A DNA stretch of 64,000 nt. It comes from Accumulibacter sp. (GTDB lineage Bacteria; Pseudomonadota; Gammaproteobacteria; Burkholderiales; Rhodocyclaceae). The notes under the pieces are model-generated. The model was not told the DNA's origin. It was given only the letters and a program-made list of their open reading frames with translations, and did no database searches. Numbering within the stretch: position 1 is the first letter of the stretch; each line of letters begins with the position of its first letter. The stretch lies in assembly GCA_024235715.1 (NCBI GenBank), contig JACKLW010000012.1, positions 1 through 64,000 of the forward strand, written 5' to 3'. A program made the position numbers and the translations under genes. Positions 60,429 to 64,000 of this stretch are shown piece after piece.

Positions 60429-62285
60429 TCAACGCCTCTTCAGTTGCGTCAGATCGCGCACCGCACCGGTCGCCGCCGAGGTAGCCATCAGCGCATACGC
60501 CTGCAAGGCCTTCGACACGACTCGCTGGCGAGCGGCTGCCGGCCGCCAGGCGGCGTCGCCACGCGTATCCATTGCTGTCCGACGCCTGGCCAGTTCGGCG
60601 TCGGGAACGGCCAGATGAACGCGACGGCCAGGGATGTCGATTTCGATCACATCGCCCTCCTCGACGAGAGCGATTGTTCCTCCTTCGGCCGCCTCCGGCG
60701 ACGCGTGCCCGATCGACAGGCCCGAAGTCCCACCGGAAAAACGGCCATCGGTGAGCAGGGCGCAGACTTTTCCCAGGCCCTTGGACTTCAGGTAGGAAGT
60801 CGGATAGAGCATTTCCTGCATGCCGGGACCGCCTTTCGGCCCTTCATAGCGGATGACCACGACATCCCCGGCGCTTACCTGATCGCCAAGAATTGCCTGC
60901 ACTGCATCGTCCTGGCTTTCGAACACGCGCGCCTTGCCAGCAAAGACCCAGATGCTCTCGTCAACGCCGGCGGTCTTCACGATGCAACCGTCGGTCGCCA
61001 GATTGCCGTAGAGAACAGCCAGGCCGCCATCCTGCGAATAGGCGTTGGCCCGGTTGCGGATACATCCGTGCGCACGATCGAGGTCGAGATCTGGATAGCG
61101 CCGCTTCTGCGAGAACGCAGTCTGCGTCGGGATGCCGCCCGGTGCCGCGCTGAAGAACTCGACCAGCGCCGGTTCCTGGCTGCGCATCACGTCCCAGCAG
61201 TCAATCGCCTCGCCGAGCGTGCCGGCGTGCACCGTCGGCTGGCTGCGATGGATCAATCCGGCGCGGTCAAGTTCGCCAAGGATGGCGAAGATACCGCCGG
61301 CACGGTGCACATCCTCGATATGATAATCGGGCGTCGCCGGCGCGACCTTGGCGAGACACGGGACCTTGCGCGAAATGCGATCGATGTCGTCCATCGTGAA
61401 GGCGACACCACCTTCCTGCGCCGCAGCCAGAATGTGCAGCACGGTATTGGTCGAGCCACCCATCGACACGTCGAGGGTCATCGCGTTCTCGAAAGCTTCG
61501 AAAGTGCCGATCGCGCGCGGCAGCGCGGACCCGTCATCCTGCTCATAGTAGCGGCGGCACAGTTCGACGATCTGACGGCCGGCCTTGAGAAAGAGCGCCT
61601 TGCGATCGGCGTGCGTCGCCAGAACGGTGCCGTTGCCCGGTAGCGAAAAACCGAGCGCCTCGGTCAGGCAGTTCATCGAGTTGGCCGTAAACATTCCGGA
61701 ACAGGAACCACAGGTGGGGCAAGCCGATCGTTCGAAAGAATCCACTTCGTCGTCGGAGCAGTTGCTGTCGCCCCCCTTGACCATCGCGTCCACCAGGTCA
61801 ATCGCGATTACCTTGCCGCCCCAGTCCACCTTGCCGGCCTCCATCGGGCCACCGGAGACAAAGATCGTCGGGATGTTCACCCGCATCGCCGCCATCAGCA
61901 TCCCCGGCGTAATCTTGTCGCAGTTCGAGATGCAGACCATGGCATCGGCACAGTGGGCATTGACCATGTATTCGACCGAATCGGCGATCAGGTCGCGCGA
62001 AGGCAACGAGTAGAGCATCCCGTCGTGACCCATGGCGATGCCGTCGTCGACGGCAATGGTATTGAACTCCTTGGCAATCCCGCCAGCGGCCTCGATCTCG
62101 CGGGCCACCAGCTGACCCATGTCCTTGAGGTGCACATGACCCGGGACAAACTGGGTGAAGGAATTGACGACAGCGACAATCGGCTTGCCGAAATCGCCAT
62201 CCTTCATGCCGGTCGCGCGCCACAGTGCGCGCGCACCAGCCATGTTGCGACCGTGGGTAGAGGTACGGGAACGATAGTGGGGCAT
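60429..62285 (-). CDS. ilvD: dihydroxy-acid dehydratase
   Basis: A 618-residue Fe-S dehydratase for the third step of valine and isoleucine synthesis. Cluster and metal residues are visible in [15 protein letters not shown] and [20 protein letters not shown]. The C-terminal domain shows [22 protein letters not shown]. Length matches E. coli IlvD (616). The start at 62285 ([20 protein letters not shown]) follows GGAG; the frame is open to 62336 but the added residues are not part of the family. It is divergent from lgt. Confidence 0.97.
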   Translation of the reverse strand: MPHYRSRTSTHGRNMAGARALWRATGMKDGDFGKPIVAVVNSFTQFVPGHVHLKDMGQLVAREIEAAGGIAKEFNTIAVDDGIAMGHDGMLYSLPSRDLIADSVEYMVNAHCADAMVCISNCDKITPGMLMAAMRVNIPTIFVSGGPMEAGKVDWGGKVIAIDLVDAMVKGGDSNCSDDEVDSFERSACPTCGSCSGMFTANSMNCLTEALGFSLPGNGTVLATHADRKALFLKAGRQIVELCRRYYEQDDGSALPRAIGTFEAFENAMTLDVSMGGSTNTVLHILAAAQEGGVAFTMDDIDRISRKVPCLAKVAPATPDYHIEDVHRAGGIFAILGELDRAGLIHRSQPTVHAGTLGEAIDCWDVMRSQEPALVEFFSAAPGGIPTQTAFSQKRRYPDLDLDRAHGCIRNRANAYSQDGGLAVLYGNLATDGCIVKTAGVDESIWVFAGKARVFESQDDAVQAILGDQVSAGDVVVIRYEGPKGGPGMQEMLYPTSYLKSKGLGKVCALLTDGRFSGGTSGLSIGHASPEAAEGGTIALVEEGDVIEIDIPGRRVHLAVPDAELARRRTAMDTRGDAAWRPAAARQRVVSKALQAYALMATSAATGAVRDLTQLKRR

Positions 62286-62325
62286 TGCCAATCTCCAATC
62301 CGGAACACGCCCGAGGGTGGCGCGA

Positions 62326-62331
62326 TATAAT
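62326..62331 (+). promoter_or_regulatory. -10 element of the lgt promoter
   Basis: A perfect TATAAT about 37 bases before the lgt start. No good -35 lies at the right distance. Confidence 0.45.
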
Positions 62332-62367
62332 CCCAATTCTATCCGAAAGCCTCAGGGTGCTCGTACC

Positions 62368-63165
62368 GTGTTGACCCATCCTCAGTTCGATCCCGTCGCG
62401 CTTTCGCTCGGTCCGTTGAAAGTGCACTGGTACGGACTGATGTACCTGGCAGCCTTTCTGCAGTTCTGGTGGCTTGGCCGGCACCGCATCCTGACCCATC
62501 CGCAGTTGTCGGCAAGCGGCTGGAGCGTGCGGAACCTCGACGACCTGCTGTTCTATGGCGTCCTTGGCGTGATCGCTGGCGGCCGGCTCGGGGAAGTGCT
62601 CTTCTACCAGCCAGGCTACTACCTCGGGCATCCACTCGAGATTTTCGCCGTCTGGCGGGGCGGCATGTCGTTTCACGGCGGCTTCCTCGGCGTCCTCGTC
62701 GCGATGTGGCTGTACGCGCGCAAGGTTGGCAAGACCTGGCTCGACATCACCGATTTCATTGCACCGCTGGTGCCGCTCGGCCTCGCCGCCGGTCGCATCG
62801 GCAACTTCATCAACGGCGAGTTATGGGGCCGTGCCGCCGACCCGTCGCTGCCCTGGGCGATGGTTTTCCCGTGGGTGGACAAGCTGCCGCGCCACCCCTC
62901 GCAGCTCTATCAGGCGGGACTCGAAGGCGTGCTATTGTTCGTCTTGCTATGGTTCTATTCCGGGCGGGTACGCCCGCGCGGCGCCGTTTCAGGCGTTTTT
63001 CTCATTGGTTACGGCGCCCTGCGCTGGCTCGCCGAGTATTTCCGCTCCCCCGATGATGGTATCCTCGGCCTCTCGTTCACCGTCAGCATGGGGCAGTGGC
63101 TGTCGCTGCCGATGATCGTTTTTGGTCTGGTTCTTGTCGTTCTCGCCCATCGCCGACGCAACTGA
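62368..63165 (+). CDS. lgt: prolipoprotein diacylglyceryl transferase
   Basis: A 265-residue membrane enzyme that attaches diacylglycerol to the lipobox cysteine of prolipoproteins, such as the LivK-type protein here. The Lgt signature is [16 protein letters not shown]; the essential His is in [11 protein letters not shown] and the C-terminal Arg in [20 protein letters not shown]. Seven helices are expected. I chose the GTG at 62368 ([12 protein letters not shown]) with AGGGTG upstream; a TTG follows it directly and a longer frame begins at 62317. Confidence 0.95.
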   Translation: MLTHPQFDPVALSLGPLKVHWYGLMYLAAFLQFWWLGRHRILTHPQLSASGWSVRNLDDLLFYGVLGVIAGGRLGEVLFYQPGYYLGHPLEIFAVWRGGMSFHGGFLGVLVAMWLYARKVGKTWLDITDFIAPLVPLGLAAGRIGNFINGELWGRAADPSLPWAMVFPWVDKLPRHPSQLYQAGLEGVLLFVLLWFYSGRVRPRGAVSGVFLIGYGALRWLAEYFRSPDDGILGLSFTVSMGQWLSLPMIVFGLVLVVLAHRRRN

Positions 63166-63205
63166 GTCGGACGCGCCGCTTGCTGCGGGACGGAGGAGAG
63201 GAAGA

Positions 63206-64000
63206 ATGTCAGAAGGATTTGTTGTCAGGGGGTTGCGCCGGGTACGCAAGCTGCTCACCGAGGGCAGCGGCCCGCTTGAACTCGAAGGCAAGCACCTGGG
63301 ACGCGTACGCGATCTGCTGCACGAATGCGCCAAAGGCGTCGGCGGCGAAGTCTCGGTACGCCAGCGGGCCGCGCTGCTGGCGGAAACCTATCAGCACCTC
63401 AATGACGACGGCCGCGCCACTTTCCTGAGCACCATCGCCAACGACTTCGGTCCCGACCCGCAACGAGTCGCCAAGGCGCACGCCGACTATCAGGCGGCCA
63501 TCGGCACCGACCGGCAGTGGACCGCCGAGTCGGCACTGCGTAACGCGATGCGCTCGTCACGACTGCGCATCCTTACGCAATTCAACGCCTTGCCACAGGG
63601 CGTCAAGTTCCTGGTCGACCTGCGCGCCGATCTGCTGCGCTTCCTGGAAAAGGATCCCGCGCTGCGTTCGCTGGACCGCGAACTCGAGTCGCGCCTTAGT
63701 GCCTGGTTCGACGTCGGCTTCCTCGAACTGCAGCGCATCACCTGGAACTCGCCGGCCGCGCTGCTCGAAAAACTGATCGAGTATGAAGCAGTCCATGAAA
63801 TCCGCTCGTGGAGCGATTTGAAGAACCGACTCGATTCCGATCGTCGCTGCTATGCCTTCTTTCATCCGCGCATGCCGATGGAGCCACTTATCTTCGTCGA
63901 GGTGGCGCTGACCGAACACCTCGCGGACAACGTCCAGGCACTTCTCGACGAGAATGCGCCGGTGTTCGACGCGCAGCGTGCCAACACGGCGATCTTCTAT
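63206..64000 (+). CDS. malonyl-CoA decarboxylase, 5' part
   Basis: The first 265 codons of a gene cut by the window end. The N-terminal helical domain (about residues 1-160) is followed by the start of the catalytic domain: ITWNSPAALLEKLIEYEAVH, then DSDRRCYAFFHPRMPMEPLI and FVEVALTEHL. These are typical of malonyl-CoA decarboxylase (MCD family), which converts malonyl-CoA to acetyl-CoA and CO2. The ATG at 63206 follows GGAGGAG with good spacing. It lies 40 bp downstream of lgt in the same direction. Confidence 0.9.
   Translation, partial: MSEGFVVRGLRRVRKLLTEGSGPLELEGKHLGRVRDLLHECAKGVGGEVSVRQRAALLAETYQHLNDDGRATFLSTIANDFGPDPQRVAKAHADYQAAIGTDRQWTAESALRNAMRSSRLRILTQFNALPQGVKFLVDLRADLLRFLEKDPALRSLDRELESRLSAWFDVGFLELQRITWNSPAALLEKLIEYEAVHEIRSWSDLKNRLDSDRRCYAFFHPRMPMEPLIFVEVALTEHLADNVQALLDENAPVFDAQRANTAIFY

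Noticed and set aside
1-64000. tRNA, rRNA or CRISPR loci
   Set aside because: The intergenic stretches were read for such signals and none was convincing; short tRNAs could be missed without a covariance search.

Overview
The window looks like the chromosome of a GC-rich, facultatively denitrifying betaproteobacterium, most likely in the Rhodocyclales and possibly near 'Candidatus Accumulibacter'. This is inferred from gene content and order: a membrane nitrate reductase operon with two NarK carriers and a parvulin, a PilG-H-I-J-L twitching chemosensory operon, yqgE-ruvX-pyrR-pyrB-pyrC', yggS-proC-yggT beside pilT-pilU, and a PEP-CTERM protein. No rRNA, tRNA or CRISPR was recognised.

Accessory left end (1-11.3 kb). 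A RIT element (recombinase in trio) occupies about 222-3695: three translationally coupled tyrosine recombinases between perfect 28-bp inverted repeats. Beside it are a mandelate racemase gene and a divergent, frameshifted TetR gene. A 94-bp repeat (90% identical, direct orientation) brackets the whole 5.6-kb block. Then follow a PEP-CTERM exported protein, a di-iron membrane hydroxylase, a CoA-transferase/acyl-CoA dehydrogenase pair and the internally deleted relic of a DNA methyltransferase.

Nitrate respiration (11.3-22.1 kb, minus strand). narK1-narK2-narG-narH-narJ-narI-parvulin form one operon. An FNR-type box lies 32 bp upstream of a -10 hexamer, the geometry of a class II FNR promoter. 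A perfect 10-bp hairpin follows the last gene.

Housekeeping and transport (22.2-30.4 kb). A secreted beta-helix protein, the Kup potassium transporter, an MgtE_N-CorA fusion, hemL-thiE-thiD and a rubredoxin.

Type IV pilus control (30.5-39.5 kb, and pilT-pilU at 47.1-49.3 kb). PilG, PilH, PilI, PilJ and a 1790-residue PilL carry the signal that controls the retraction ATPases PilT and PilU.

Right half. A photolyase; the yqgE-ruvX-pyrimidine operon, whose catalytically dead dihydroorotase homologue is broken by two frameshifts; yggS-proC-yggT-DUF167; a THUMP methyltransferase, HemJ and an epimerase; a flavin/iron-sulfur reductase coupled to an HDOD protein; a complete branched-chain amino acid ABC transporter (livK-H-M-G-F); a small cytochrome c; a LysE-type exporter with ilvD; lgt; and the start of malonyl-CoA decarboxylase, cut by the window end.

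Three single-base frameshifts (one in tetR, two in pyrC') could be real decay or assembly errors. The RIT element with its repeats is the most unusual structure.
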